Notes: a model not told the origin generated them from the letters alone. Shown: positions 31,250 through 45,000, counted from the stretch's first letter. The stretch: 64,000 nt of DNA from Channallabes apus (GCA_030522415.1 CM060108.1:39547756-39611755); one strand, 5' to 3'. Made by a program: numbers and translations.

Positions 31250-32335
31250 CTAAGTATTCCTTGCTTCAGTAGCTTGTAGATCACCCTTTAGCACTAATAA
31301 CATTGTTATAACCTAAACCAGTTTGTCCATTCTTCTTTACAACATTGCTTCAGTTTATTAAGGTTTTTTTTTTTGCATTGACTTATGCACAGCTATTTTA
31401 TGATCCTGCCACAGCATTTCAATTGCGTTGAGGTCTGGAATTTGATTAGGTCATTCCAAATCCTTGATGTTTTTCATTTGTTACCAATTCGGATGTCCTG
31501 TTACATTTACCTTTAGAATAGTCCAGTGTCTGCAAAACGACCCAAAAATTATGGTCAACCAACTCCATTTTGGTCTCATTGTTCCAGAAGTCTTGTGGCC
31601 TTCTCTGATGTAGATTTTCAAATTTTAGCCATGCATTCATTGTCTTTTTAGAAAGAAGAGGCTTTGTTCTGCTAACCCTTCCAAGCACAACATACTGGTT
31701 CTGTAATTTTCTCATTGTGCTACAATACACATAGTTTTTTGTATTTTTCTGAGCATTGCATGGTCTGGTCATGGGGTGAATGTGCGGTGACAAGCACTTC
31801 TTGTAAGATTGTCATCTCTCTTGAATACTTTTTTCTCTTGTGGATAATCTTTCTTACTGTTAAATGTTGAAATCCAAATAGTCTGGAAATGGTTTTATAG
31901 CAGCAATAATTGCTTCTCTAAGAGCATTGCTTTAACAAACACCTGAATGCTCCAGACCAGGAAACTGCCAAAACCTCTGCTTTTATGGATGTCTGCACAC
32001 CTGCTGACATCTGCAATTAATGAAGGGCAGATGAATAGCAGCACCTGTCTGTAACCTACAGTACCTCTTAAATGCTGTGGAAGCAGTAAGGGGTACTTGC
32101 TATTGCCCACATGGTTTTGTTTTTCTTTTTGGCTACATTTCTTTTAAATTAACAATGGAACGGTGAAAAAGAAGTTAATTGTTGGTGTTTGTCTGAGGTT
32201 GTATTTGCCTGATATTAAGATCGGCTATGATCATTTAATTTGTATTATGTTTTTACACAAAAAATAAGAAATTAACAGAGGGGCACTAACTTTCACACTT
32301 GCCCAAACTTTCGGGCCTCCAAATTGCAGTTGTCT
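31250..32335 (-). mobile_element. Tc1-like transposon relic (second family)
   Basis: Minus-strand frame 31446-31793 contains RVSRTKPLLSKKTMNAWLKF and RRPQDFWNNETKMELVDHN, which match the central part of Tc1 transposases (LSKKNKKARLEF- and DFWN...TDETK-type segments). The first catalytic Asp (TDE) is lost in a deletion. No clear terminal repeats were found. Confidence 0.7.
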
Positions 32336-32406
32336 GATGATATATATTTATGAATTTTTGAGCATGTTAAAATCCCAGGATTTTGAAAAAAGAAAAAAAA
32401 TAATAT

Positions 32407-32815
32407 ATACTCAGCAAAAAAAGAAACGTCCTCTCACTTTCAACTGTTTTCACTTTCAGTAAACTTAATGTGTAAATATTTGTATGAACACTAAAAGAGT
32501 CAACACTATAAGACATAAACTAAAAATGTTTCACAATGTGTAGGCTCAAAATCTCAAGTCAGTTCACAAGGCTCAAAATCAGTCAGTACCAGTCAGTATC
32601 TGGTGGCCACCAGCTGCTTGAAGTACTGTAGTGCATCTCCTCCTCAAGTCTCTTTAGTGTCCTGCGTTATTAAGACTATGACCTTAAATGCTTACTTTCT
32701 GTAAGCTGTTAAGGTTCCACAGGTGCATGTTAATTAATTGATTATGGTTAATTAAACATGCATGGAAAACATTGTTTAAACCCTTTACAATGAAGATCTG
32801 TAAAGTTATTTGGAT
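32407..32815. mobile_element. Tc1/mariner-derived MITE, one end only
   Basis: Starts ACTCAGCAAAAAAAGAAACG, a characteristic fish Tc1/mariner terminal sequence, and runs to GATCTGTAAAGTTATTTGGA, where the partner end should begin but is missing. Confidence 0.55.
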
Positions 32816-32864
32816 ATATATGCAAGTTGCAAGTGATGAAGAGTGGGCCCTGTGCCATCGCCAC

Positions 32865-33030
32865 CTGGGTGCACCAATAAGACATTTTTACGGGTAAACG
32901 TTAAGGGTCGAGCAGCAGAATTTTGGATCAGCTTTAGTCCATGTAATGCTGCCTGTGAAACCCCGAAATACAAAGCATTACAGTAATCGATGCGAGTGGT
33001 GATAAATGCGTTAGTGGCTATTTCAAAATG
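32865..33030 (-). mobile_element. LINE-derived fragment
   Basis: GGATCAGCTTTAGTCCATGT...CAGTAATCGATGCGAGTGGT resembles L2/Rex-type LINE 3' sequence. No frame is preserved. Confidence 0.35.
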
Positions 33031-33344
33031 TTTAAGGCAATAAATTCAGATTTTTGTTTCCACATTACCCCTTTTATTAACTGATTTATTAAATTTAAGT
33101 GATGAAGAGGAAAATGCAGTCAGTGCTGAATTAACTGGTAAGACAGAACACTTTGCAAGATCCCACATCACTTCTCAAACTTAACTACTTCTCAAATCAG
33201 GATCAAAATTAGATGTTTGGCCAGATGGCAATCGATGCAAAGCTATATGGTCTGTAGAGAGGCATAGCGAGTTACAATACTGTTCAGCCAAATGGATGCA
33301 GGATTAATTGAATATTATATCTTACTTACTATACACACAAGCTA

Positions 33345-33346
<2 letters not shown>

Positions 33347-33393
<47 letters not shown>
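33347..33393 (+). repeat. (TG)n microsatellite
   Basis: About 23 TG dinucleotides. Confidence 0.95.
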
Positions 33394-33395
<2 letters not shown>

Positions 33396-34309
33396 AAACA
33401 GTGACATAATTGTGCATAATGTTGTATTCAGACGTGTGTTTGTCAAGGTCTTGGGAACCTTGCATCTATAATCTGTGAGCTAAATATCTCACCTTATGAA
33501 CACAGAATGGTGTTGGAACTGTTTCCAAAGTGTGTACTACATTCTGTATGTGCACATTCATGTGCACATGTGTTTATTCACACACTACTCGGAAAACCGA
33601 ATCAATTGAATCTTATTGTTTGGTTTGGCAGAGAAGGAAAAATTCTAGGAACCTCAACATACTCGAGTTAAAGATTCATGCTCGTCTGTTCTTTACTGAC
33701 TTCTTGGTTCATCAGTGTAATTTGTTTATCTAAATGTGATAATGTATATTGAGTTATTTGTTTGTTTGAGTGCTGTGACATGGCAACATTATCCAGTTTT
33801 ATTAATATTTAGGCAAAACTATTTTTTACATGAAAAAAATATATATAATTTAAAGAAATTCCCAATATGTTTCAAATAAAGATCATGTGTGTAAAGATCA
33901 CTTTCCCTAAATAATCTTTACTTTACACTCATTTTTTGTTGTTACTTTACACTCATTAACAGAAATTAATGCACTCACCTGCACCTGTCACTTGTGCAGC
34001 ATTGGACTGTTCACTATCTCAGCCCAGCAATAAAGAACTGAGTACATATGTCACTTTAAATAAGCTACAAGCTCATTTGCACTACACTTCATTTGCACTC
34101 TTTCCACTTTTCACCATATCGGCCTTCTGTCTTTTTGCAGGACAGATAAAGTCATTTGTCTTAACTACTGAGGTAGTATTAGTTTGTGTTATTTAGGGTA
34201 AGTTTTTTTTAATGCCATTTTTTTTTCACATAGAAATTTTTGTGTTCTTAGTGTTTGTAAGGGACTAAGAGTAACAAAATTTCAGTTCTCTATATGTATG
34301 TACTGTACA

Positions 34310-34750
34310 CCTAGCAGAATCGACAATAAATTGACTTTGAAATTGATGTAGAGAGAGATTAGAGACTTGCATCATCACGCAGCAGTTATTTTCTGACTGT
34401 CGCTTTGATATTAACAATGCTTTATAATTAATTTCCCTATTTTCATTGTGGTGACACAGTGACTTAGTGTTTACTACTGTTACATTTGAAACTTCGGTCT
34501 GCATGAGTGGAGTTTGCATGTTCTCCCTGTGATTTGATGGGTTTCCTCTGGGAAATCCAGTTTCCCAAGACATGCAGTGTTGACTGATTAGTGTTTTTTG
34601 TTGTTTCTTTTACACGGAATGTAGTTTGTGCCTGTAGTTTGCAAAAGGTTGAGGGCCTCAGCAACGTACTGTATCTTTCCCTTAGAGTGCTGACTGTTAG
34701 CGTGATGTCAGAGGACATTGCAGGAAACCATCAGATGGTGATGGTTCTTT

Positions 34751-34791
<41 letters not shown>

Positions 34792-34830
34792 TTTCATTCT
34801 CATCATTTGAATAACTGAAAATTAAGTCAG
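34310..34830 (+). repeat. Decayed pre-A intron block without an exon
   Basis: CATCATCACGCAGCAGTTAT at 34370 and GATTTTCATTCTCATCATTT at 34789 are the two halves of the block that precedes A exons, here split by about 350 bases of other sequence and a (GATA)n run (34753-34790). No Ig exon follows, so an A unit was lost here. Confidence 0.6.
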
Positions 34831-34881
34831 TTTCTAGGCACTTTCTGTAGCATCACACACATACTTGTTAAAGTGAAATAT

Positions 34882-35560
34882 CAGCTGGTTTATATTATAC
34901 CATAGCCTGCAACTTTTCAGAAAAGTGAGATTCTGAAAATAAGGACATTGGATCTGCATCTACAAGCACATGATGTCCACTATCGCCCATACCCAGCCTT
35001 TTTGTTTACCCTGCAGGCTCAAGTTCTGTATATTTTAGCTTTTTCAACTCGGAGAAGATAAGTGTGTGTGTGCACGTGTTCATTTGCGCGTGTTTGAATA
35101 AAACACTTTTGAGCAGCAACCTCTGTGGAGACTCAGTCCAGATAATACATGGATAAACACAGAGCTGTGTTTATGTGAGCTGGCTTGAGAATTTGCATCT
35201 ACAGGTATATCATATGAGCTGAATATCTCACCTTATGAACACAGAATGGTGTTGGGACTGTCGCAGAGTGGGTACTTTGTATGTACACGTTTTTGTGTGC
35301 ATGTGTGCATGGTATCACACACACATACATACACAGGGAATTTATCTTTCACACATGATTGCAAGTCTGTTACAAATGAAATATCTGCTGGTTTATAATA
35401 TACCATTGCTGCCAACTTTTCAGAAAAAGCTTGGAGTGAGATTCTGAAAGTAAGGACATTGGTTTTGCATCTACAGGTACACGCACATGACGCCCCCTAT
35501 TGCCCATGCCCAGCCTTTTTGTTTACCCTGCATGGCTCAGGTTCTGTATATTTTAGCACT
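34882..35560 (+). repeat. Tandem duplication in intron of gene 2
   Basis: About 165 bases at 34882-35045 recur at 35386-35560 (for example CAGCCTTTTTGTTTACCCTG in both). A neighbouring segment at 33475-33550 (CACCTTATGAACACAGAATG) recurs at 35230. Direct order, moderately diverged. Confidence 0.7.
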
Positions 35561-35569
35561 GCAGTGTTA

Positions 35570-35860
35570 TTCAGAGGGACAACCCATGTGAGATGTTTTG
35601 GAGATAAAGTCAGAGAGGCCAGATTGAGGTGGTTTGGACATGTTCAGAGGAGAGAGTGTGAATATATCGGTAGAAGGATGCTGAGGTTGGAAATGCCAGG
35701 CAGGGGGTCTAAAGGAAGACCAAAGAGGAGATTTATGGATGCAGTGAGAGAGGACATGAAGTTAGTTGTTTTGAGGGAAGAGGATAAGGTTAGATGGAGG
35801 CAGATGATTTGCTGTAGTGACCCCTGAAAGAGAACAGCCGAAAGACAAAGAAGTTAAAGT
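35570..35860 (+). mobile_element. LINE C-terminal fragment
   Basis: The frame ending at 35827 contains REARLRWFGHVQRRE, LEMPGRGSKGRPKRRFMDAV and DKVRWRQMI, the conserved C-terminal tail of an RTE-like or L1-like fish LINE protein. It ends with SDP and a 3' tail (GAACAGCCGAAAGACAAAGA). No reverse transcriptase remains; 5'-truncated copy. Confidence 0.75.
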
Positions 35861-35897
35861 GAAACAACAGATGCCTGTACAGTAACTGTATATACTA

Positions 35898-37518
<1,621 letters not shown>

Positions 37519-37532
37519 TATACTACTAACTA

Positions 37533-38494
37533 TACTTAACTATATAAAACCATAAATCAGGGTATTATTTATGTATAAAAGTAAACATAAAAAAAATTTA
37601 ATAGCCACATAGTTTAATGATCTTTAATTTTGACATTTAAACCTTATTTTATGTAAATCAACATTTTTGTTTTTAACAATAATTGCAGATGACAATTTTG
37701 TGTGTGTGTGTGTGTGTGTGTATAAAAAATACACTGACATTCAGTTGTTAAGAATGACCTCAATTTTAAATTCTCTTAAATTAATTCAACTTAATAAGAA
37801 TAGATTATAGAATAAGATTATAAGAATAGATTATTATATTATTTTTAATTGAGGTGTCTACTACATCCTTTTCACGGTTTATACATTATTTCGATCCTCT
37901 GGTGTATTTTATCCTTTTTTTGTTGTCTCAATAAAAAAAAATAATAAAATAAATATATAGACCATTTTGCTATACTAGATATTCTCATAATACGGCGACG
38001 TAGGGAGAGAAAACAAATCGCCGCTACTGGGTTCACTCTGTTTATTTTGCCCTTTTTCCGCATTTCCCTGTGTATAGCCTGTAGGATGATGGGATATATC
38101 TGGTCCTCCGAAGTGTAAAATGAACGTGAAGAAAACGCACTAGAAGTGTTTTCCTTGCGTTCATTGGGATTTGAGCGGCAAGAAAAAGCTGCATGCAACG
38201 TTTTTTTTTGACACCGTATAACCGCGCAGCCGGACAAACGCACTCGATTTTAAAATCGAAAAACACTCGATTTTAACACCCGATAAGAGGTGTTTAATGT
38301 AAATTACTCCCATACCTTGGAGGACTTGGGGTGCGCGCTTTTTCCTGCAAACGTTTGTGTAAACTCCATTGCGCGAGCGACTGTGTATTTGTGCATCTTG
38401 TGGTCGTGCTCCTCAATTACGTGAGCAGCCCAACTAATCGATAACGGCATTCGTTGACAACAAATTTCATTATCGATAAGTTGTTGCAGCCCTA
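37533..38494 (-). mobile_element. hAT-like family element, copy 2 (partial)
   Basis: The minus-strand equivalent of copy 1, ending GTTGCAGCCCTA at 38494. The other end is cut: it begins at CTTAACTATATAAAACC just after the Tc1 element. Interior sequence matches 23193-24250 inverted. Confidence 0.75.
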
Positions 38495-38626
38495 GATAGA
38501 TGATTATGTCGAGATCTCCACCATGATTTCTCAGTATAAGACGAGATCTTGAGCCCTGAATAGAGTTTTATTTTATATATGAACACAGATGTGTAGATTT
38601 AACACAATGTTTATAATCATCACTGT

Positions 38627-38658
<32 letters not shown>

Positions 38659-39127
38659 CCGCTCTGTTACGTGAGCTCATTATGTACATTTATTTATGTG
38701 TTTGTCTGTAAGGTGGCGACACGACACTGATTTATTCAGTTTTAGACAAAACAAGTTTAAAAAATATTATTTCTAAAGTTTCCCAATATGTCTTTCAGTA
38801 AAGATTTGCATTTTGTGTTCTATGTTCCCAACATAATTTTTGCTTCATACACACATTAAGATAAATTGATCTAGAGAGATTAGAGAGTTACATCATCACA
38901 TAGCAGTTATTGTCTGACTCTCACTTTGATATTATTGATGTTTTACATTTAATATCTCTACAGATTTTTATGCACATCATTTAAATAACTTAAAATTCAT
39001 AAACAATGTGACATTAGTGCTGAGGTGTTTATTAATTTCTCAGTCACGACACTAGTGTTTTACTGTAGAGGTGATTTGTGTAGTAAAGACTACTTCACAT
39101 TCTCATACTGTATTTAATTTCCAACAG
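38495..39127 (+). repeat. Conserved pre-A intron block (A4)
   Basis: The segment from GATAGATGATTATGTCGAGA to the exon is collinear with 62152-62674 before A7. A GT run lies at 38624-38650. Confidence 0.8.
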
Positions 39128-39400
39128 AAAAACTCAAACCTGTGATCGCATCAAGTCCTGAAGGAGACGTCCTGACAGGAAACTCAGTGACTCTGACCTG
39201 TACACTGAATGTGCAGTCTGATGGATGGAAGTTTTACTGGTATAAACATGCCGAATACCTTAAGACTGAGTCTGGTACAAACTCCTACACCATCAGACCA
39301 CTTAGAGTCTCTGATAGAGGTGCATACTGGTGCATAGCTGGAAGAGGAGACCCAGTCGAATACACAGACTACAGTGATATACTAAGATTAAATGTTACTG
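39128..39400 (+). CDS. Ig-like exon A4 of gene 2
   Basis: 273 bases, phase 1-1, acceptor TTTCCAACAG, donor GTGAGT. The peptide KLKPVIASSPEGDVLTG contains TLTCTL, GWKFYWYKH and RGAYWCIAGRGDP, and ends ILRLNVTG. It belongs with A6 to a subgroup using YWYK and LRL rather than YWIT and LWV. Confidence 0.87.
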
Positions 39401-40204
39401 GTGAGTAAGAGACTTTTTCTAAATGATTCTGCACAACACTGAACAATAAACAACTCATGAGCAGCGTCACAATATAGTAACATTTACACAGTTACACACA
39501 GAACTCTTTACTGTACATCCTTAATGTTAAAGAGAGACAGTGTGAGCACGGCTGAGCAGGGCCGGGGTGAACACTCGTTTAGATTTGGTAGAAAATGTCA
39601 CAAAAACCTGTAAAACTTTAAATAACTTGCTATTTATTGGTCTTCAGAAAGTTACTGCTTCAGAGTTGAGCTCAAGTGGAGAGTCTGCGTGTGAATGAGT
39701 GAAGAGGACGAGGGTCGAGCTTTTATACTGAACCACTGAGTGTAAGAGACTGTAGAGCAGGTGTGCCTAACCAGTCGATCGCAGACTGCTTTCCAGTCGA
39801 TCGCGAGAGTAAACTGCCTTCTGCTTTGTCTTTTCTCTTTCTTCACTGTTTCCACGCCTCAAACCTCAAATAAAACAATAACCTTTATAGACATAGTATT
39901 TCTTGAGTAAAGAAACCCTGTACTTATTTAAAAAAAAAAGTTCTTTATTTTCCCTTAAAAGATCACTGATTACGTTCGGCTCTGCGCTGAAAAACCAACG
40001 GAATTAGTGGCTGAATTTGAAATCGCATACTAACATGCTACCCATGCTATTTCATATAAATATATGGCAGAAATAGTGAGAGTAGTATGCTAGTACGCTA
40101 ATCTGAATTTAGCCAGGGTTTTAGCTATAGGCACGTTACTAGTAGGGACTCACTGTTTAAGTAGAGATGTTGAGAGAGCTGCAACTTTAAAGTAAAACGC
40201 AACT

Positions 40205-41960
40205 ATGGCAGAAGCAAAAAAAAAGGCCAATTTGGATCGCCATTTCAAAACCGCGCACAAAAGCTACGATGCAGATTTCCCGGCTAAATCAGCTCTACAC
40301 ACCCGAAAAGTCCAGGAATTGAAGAGGCAGTTAGCAGCACAGCAGTCTATTTTCACCAGACCAATAACCAAGGGTAAGGCTGCAGCGATAGCATCTTATC
40401 TCGTCTGTAAGTGCCATATCGTACTTGTTATGAATTTGTTGTTGTGTTTATTTTATTTTATTTGTTGTTATTTCATTTATTCTACCTTGTTCTATTCATT
40501 AGTTAAGCATTAAGTTTGTTACATAAGCAATAAGCTTTAAATTTCTTCGGATAATGCAGTCAATTGACTCCACTTTTCGCTTCTGGCTTCTTTCATTTCC
40601 TGAAGCTTTATTTTCGAATCTTTATCAATGAGCGCCGTCTCATGCTCAGATTCGGCTGTGGCTGGATTCATCTCGCCGTCGGCCATAGTGAAGCGCGGAG
40701 CACTCAAATCCTCTTCCATTTCGATTTCAACAGTCACTTATCTTCGCGCTTAAACAACGAAAAAGCTTTTGACTTTATGTAACAAACTTAATGCTTAATG
40801 CTTTACTAATGAATAGACCAAAGTAGAATAAATTCATTAGTAAAGCATTAAGCATTAAGTTTGTTACATAAGCATTAAATTTCTAAGTTATGCATCCATT
40901 TTGACAATCGTAAGTTGGTCTGTGATGTCATTCTACTATTACATGCATTTGTGTGACTATCATATGATAGAGAGTTCAGTTTAGATGCGGAAGGTTACGG
41001 AAACACAAGCTTTTGAACGTCTGCTAATGTAAGCTCGTAAGCTGGGAATGTAAGATACAACAACTAGGTTGTTGTAACCGTAAGCTCCCGTAAGTAGAGA
41101 TATACAACAAGAGTGTTGTTATATTCGTAAGCTAAGACTGTAAGTTATGAGATACAGCAAATAGGTTGTTGTAAAAGTCAGATTTGCAAGATGCAGCAAC
41201 TGGTGTCTGTAATCACAGTGGATTTACTCAAGACGACTGTATGAAGTGTTGATTCTTTGATGCTGACAAAATAAACTACAAGAGACAAAGAGATCGGACT
41301 TCTGTCATGTGAGTGAAACTTTAAACCAGAGCTACGCGTCAAAACTGGTTAAATAATATGACCGCATCTACAAAAAGTCAAAAGCTTGTGTTTCCGTAGC
41401 CATCTGCATCTAAACCTAACTCTCTATCATATGACAGTCACACAAATGCATGTAATAGTAGAATGACATCACAGACCAACTTACGATTGTCAAAATGGAT
41501 GCATCACTTAGAAATTTAAAGCTTATGGCTTATGTAACAAGCTTAATGCTTTACTAATGAATAGAACAAGGGAGAATAAATGAAATAACAACAAATAAAA
41601 TAAACACAACAAATTCATAACAAGTACGATATGGCACTTACAGCGTCAGTCACGTTCTTGCTAAACACCAGAAGTCTTTCAAGGATGGCGAAGTTGTGAA
41701 AGAAGCATTTGTCACGGCTGCAGACGCACTATTTGGTGACTTCAAGAATAAAAGTGATATCATAGCTGCCGTTAAGGACGTGCAATTATCCCGTGGCACT
41801 GTTACACGTGAGGGATGTCGAGGCGCAGTTAAGGAAGGATATTGAACAGTGTGAATGTTTTTCTCTTCAATTTGATGAGTCGACTGATGTTGTGGATGTG
41901 GCACAGCTGTGTGTTTTCATTAGAATGGTTATTGGAGACATGGGTGCAAAAGAAGAGCTA
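40205..41960 (+). pseudogene. hAT transposase fragments, interrupted
   Basis: The N-terminal piece (40205-40405) has NLDRHFKTAHKSYDADFPAK and VQELKRQLAAQQSIFTRPIT, the end of a BED/C2H2-like finger and the following helix, as in ZBED and GTF2IRD2-type hAT proteins. It stops at a foldback insertion. Downstream, 41644-41960 continues the same protein in shifted frames (VSHVLAKHQKSF, EAQLRKDIEQCECFSLQFDESTDV, LCVFIRMVIGDMGAKEELGL). The catalytic C-terminal half is missing. Confidence 0.75.
40406..41642. mobile_element. Foldback element with splice-site-like ends
   Basis: The termini TGTAAGTGCCATATCGTAC and its inverse continue as inverted arms of at least 130 bases on each side. The left arm is itself interrupted by 40542-40890, which includes a smaller inverted pair and a minus-strand frame of unknown origin (40537-40737). 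It interrupts a hAT coding region; CGTC occurs on both sides (40402-40405, 41644-41647). The copy at 49375-50228 lacks the insertion. Confidence 0.75.
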
Positions 41961-42199
41961 GGGTTAGGGTTAATAACTTTGTCACTACAATTAGACTGTT
42001 TTATTATATATGGATTAGGGCTACTTTCTGTTTGTTTTGTGCACATTAAATATGTAAATATGCTATGAGTAGCAACTGGCTTTCTGTTTGAACTGGTAGA
42101 TCTCGGCACACTGACACATTAATAAGTAGATCTTTGTTCAAAAAAGGTTGGGCGCCCCTGCTTTAGAGTCTGAGAGAATGAGAGAGATTACAGAGTGTG

Positions 42200-42536
42200 T
42201 GTGAGGAGATATTGAAATGATAATACTGTGTGTCACATTTGGGTTGCCAACTTCCTGAAACGGAATTAAGGGACAGGGAACAGGGGGAGGGAAGGGCGGG
42301 GATGGCTATTTTTACTTTCTGAGGAGACAGTTGGTTTTATGTGTTTATTCTCAAGAAATAACCAAGTTTTTACCCGGTTTGACTTGAACGCCCCTCAGAT
42401 ATAATTTTCTCTTTCTATATATTATATGTGCAGTGCCATATTTTATTCCCCCTCCCCATAGTTTAAACTTAAATGATGATAAAATTTAAATATTACATAA
42501 AGATTTCCCAAGTAAATACAAGTAGTCCCTGACTAA
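42200..42536. other. Intron, nothing certain
   Basis: Post-A block to about 42235, then sequence with a fragment shared inverted with 17180. Confidence 0.4.
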
Positions 42537-42668
42537 TACCCCAATCTCACCTACGTGGTTTCACGCGGTGGCCGCAAGTACATTTCTTCAGGATTCACGT
42601 CGATTAGGTTTCCATCTTTCCGCGCACTGGTCTTCGCATAGTCAAACCGCAAAGGTGAGATAGGGGCA
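42537..42668. mobile_element. Harbinger-like MITE, copy 2
   Basis: The TACCCC...GGGGCA foldback is related to 3078-3227, flanked by TAA on both sides (42534-42536, 42669-42671). Confidence 0.7.
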
Positions 42669-43142
42669 TAACAGCAGGAATAACACAGGATGGCAGGTTA
42701 TCGGAGGCGTGGCTTGTAAGACCACACACACACACGGAATGACTGCTGTCTGGCTCATGGAATACAGAAATTGTCTCAATAACGGATTTTTTAAAAAATA
42801 ACTAAATAACGGAGTACTTAAATGGCGGACCTAACGCATTGGATTACTGTTACATCAAAAAAGTAATCCAAGTGTGGCGTGGGGCACGCGGGGGCCTAAG
42901 TACACTATGAACACCCAAAGTGTTAAGAAATATATGTTAATGCTGATTACGCCACCCCTTTACAGTAAGGGGAACTAAATACTGAATCTACTCAGGCACA
43001 CAGTGAGGTGAGTGATCACAACCAATCCACAAAATCTCTGCAGTATAGTCAAAGGTGACCGACTCAAACCAACCAGGAAATAAACAGTCTGCACACTACC
43101 GCGTACCTATTGCTTATTGCTACTAGACAATAAGTAAATATG

Positions 43143-43603
43143 GTTAGCCAAAATGCATGAGCTCACAGCAGTATTAGTCAAACACCTGGAACATACCTGC
43201 TAGACAAGGACCCACACCCCCCAGTGGTGGAGCTGGCAATAACATCCCAGGTAGCCTGCACACCACCCTGAAGCTGTGAACAAGATACTATTCCAGCTAC
43301 AATAAACAACATGTTTAGCTAACACGCACAAGCTCACTGCTACATTTGTCCAACAGCTATACATACCTGCCAGTTCGAGACGCACACACCCCAAAAGCAC
43401 AGCTGGCAATGACATATCCCTGGTATCCTGCACACCGCTGTGAAGCTGCAAAGGTGCAGTTCCAGCTACAGCAAACGAACAGTTACCGAAATGCACAAAA
43501 TCACTGCAACATTAGCCAAAGGGCTAAACCTACCTGCTAACCAGAGACCCACACACCAAGGGGGCGGAGCTAGCAATGACGAATCCCATGTAGCCTAGGT
43601 GCA
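43143..43603. repeat. Minisatellite, about 172-bp period, three diverged units
   Basis: CATACCTGC...GACCCACAC...GGAGCTGGCAAT...CCAGCTACA...AACA recurs about every 172 bases, the third unit being incomplete. It is bordered by GTAACGCGTTACACCCAACACTGG at 43694-43717, which resembles a hAT-type end. Confidence 0.7.
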
Positions 43604-43970
43604 GTCTTGATATAACCTGTACCAAGCTCTGGTAGGCTAATGTTGTAAATGATAGGCGGGAACTTACTAAGGAAGTACTTATGTGGTCAAGTGGGTAACG
43701 CGTTACACCCAACACTGGTCATGTTCTCATGAATCACCATTAGTTATAGTCTCCCTGAACATGTGCCAGACTGGGAAGTTTGTAGTACATGTCTAGAAGT
43801 GTGTGTGCTGGAAATAACATAAGAGATGTGGTGTGAGCAGCGAAGATGAGAACGGGGCTTTGCCTGGTAATTTATTGAATTTATTTAATTTTAAATTGTT
43901 TCTACTTCTTAGTACTTGATTAAATAAAATTTGAAGTTGTTTATTTATTTTATAATTTTCTTTCTTACAG

Positions 43971-44237
43971 TGATCAAACCTGTGGTGATTATAAATCCTG
44001 ATACACAAGTGTACAGAGAAGAGACAGTGAATTTCACGTGTAACATACAGACAGAAGGAGACACTGAGTGGACATACAGCTGGTATAAGAATAACACGAT
44101 GAACCCACACCACACAACACGGGAGTTGATCATCAGCTCAGTTAGAGACTCTGACGGGGGTAAATACACCTGCAGAGGGACGAGAAGAGACTCTCAGCTC
44201 TCACAGATCAGTGATGCTGTTACACTCTCTGTATCAG
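43971..44237 (+). CDS. Ig-like exon B3 of gene 2
   Basis: 267 bases, phase 1-1, acceptor TTTCTTTCTTACAG, donor GTGAGT. The peptide IKPVVIINPDTQVYREETV has Cys in NFTCNIQ, WTYSWYKN, SSVRDSDGGKYTC and TLSVSG. It is closest to B1, including the flanking introns on both sides. Confidence 0.87.
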
Positions 44238-44461
44238 GTGAGTGTGTGTGTTCATGTTATTACTAGTACAAATTACCTAATTTTAGATTTAGTTTCCGAT
44301 TTCATCACATGAGAATAAACTCATTATAATGATTACAACTTCTTTTTATCTGTTTACTTTTAATTTTCATGCTTTTATTTAAATTTAACCAAAACACATT
44401 TTGTAAAATTACCAAATCTTATTAGCTATTATAACTGATGTAACAATTTTCTCAGCTATTA

Positions 44462-44510
44462 CAACCCAAATTCCAGAAATGGTGGGAAGTTTTTTTTTTT
44501 TGAATAAAAA
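44462..44510 (-). mobile_element. Mariner-type left-end fragment
   Basis: CAACCCAAATTCCAGAAATG after CTATTA is at the same intron position as the element after exon B1 (1388). Confidence 0.55.
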
Positions 44511-45000
44511 CTGTAGGGTTATAATATCAATTATGAGCAAGGTAACAAGATCTGGGCAAATGTTTACTTTAAAATACATGACCAAGACAACAGTTCTTTA
44601 TAAAGAAACGAGAATTTATTGAACTAATCTACGATAAATGAAACTACGCTACTTAGACACAGTTTGGACAGTGAAAGGTAATGGGATTCTTCTAGTATCG
44701 TTCACTAGACCAGAGAAAGTCAAAAGTGAGAGTTTTGGGTTTAATCTTACAGTTTAGTTTGAATCGAGCACCAATTTCCAACGAAGGGAATCACGGCGTT
44801 GTTCATTGGTTGGTGCGCTGTGGTTGAGATGACGTGGACCTTGTGTTCGGACCACCTCCGCAACCGGATTTACCCACGAAGTCGGGTTTGGATTATTTTT
44901 GTTCTTTTAACTGTTCCGTGTTCACGAGTTGGCACGTAAACACGTGGCGGACGTCGGTGTTAAGGACGCCATGTTTATGACAATCACAGCCGGGGGCGAT
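44511..45000. other. Intron, nothing recognised
   Basis: No gene or nameable repeat. Confidence 0.4.

Larger units (their letters stand above)
39758..42160 (+). mobile_element. hAT transposon with BED-type transposase remnant
   Basis: Ends CAGGTGTGCCTAACC and GGTTGGGCGCCCCTG. It is flanked by CTGTAGAG (39750-39757) and CTTTAGAG (42161-42168), an eight-base duplication with one change. The uninterrupted target exists at 48072-48079 in a paralogous intron. It encodes transposase pieces and hosts a nested element (40406-41642). Ends of this kind (GGGGTGCCCAACC) are typical of hAT elements. Confidence 0.85.
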
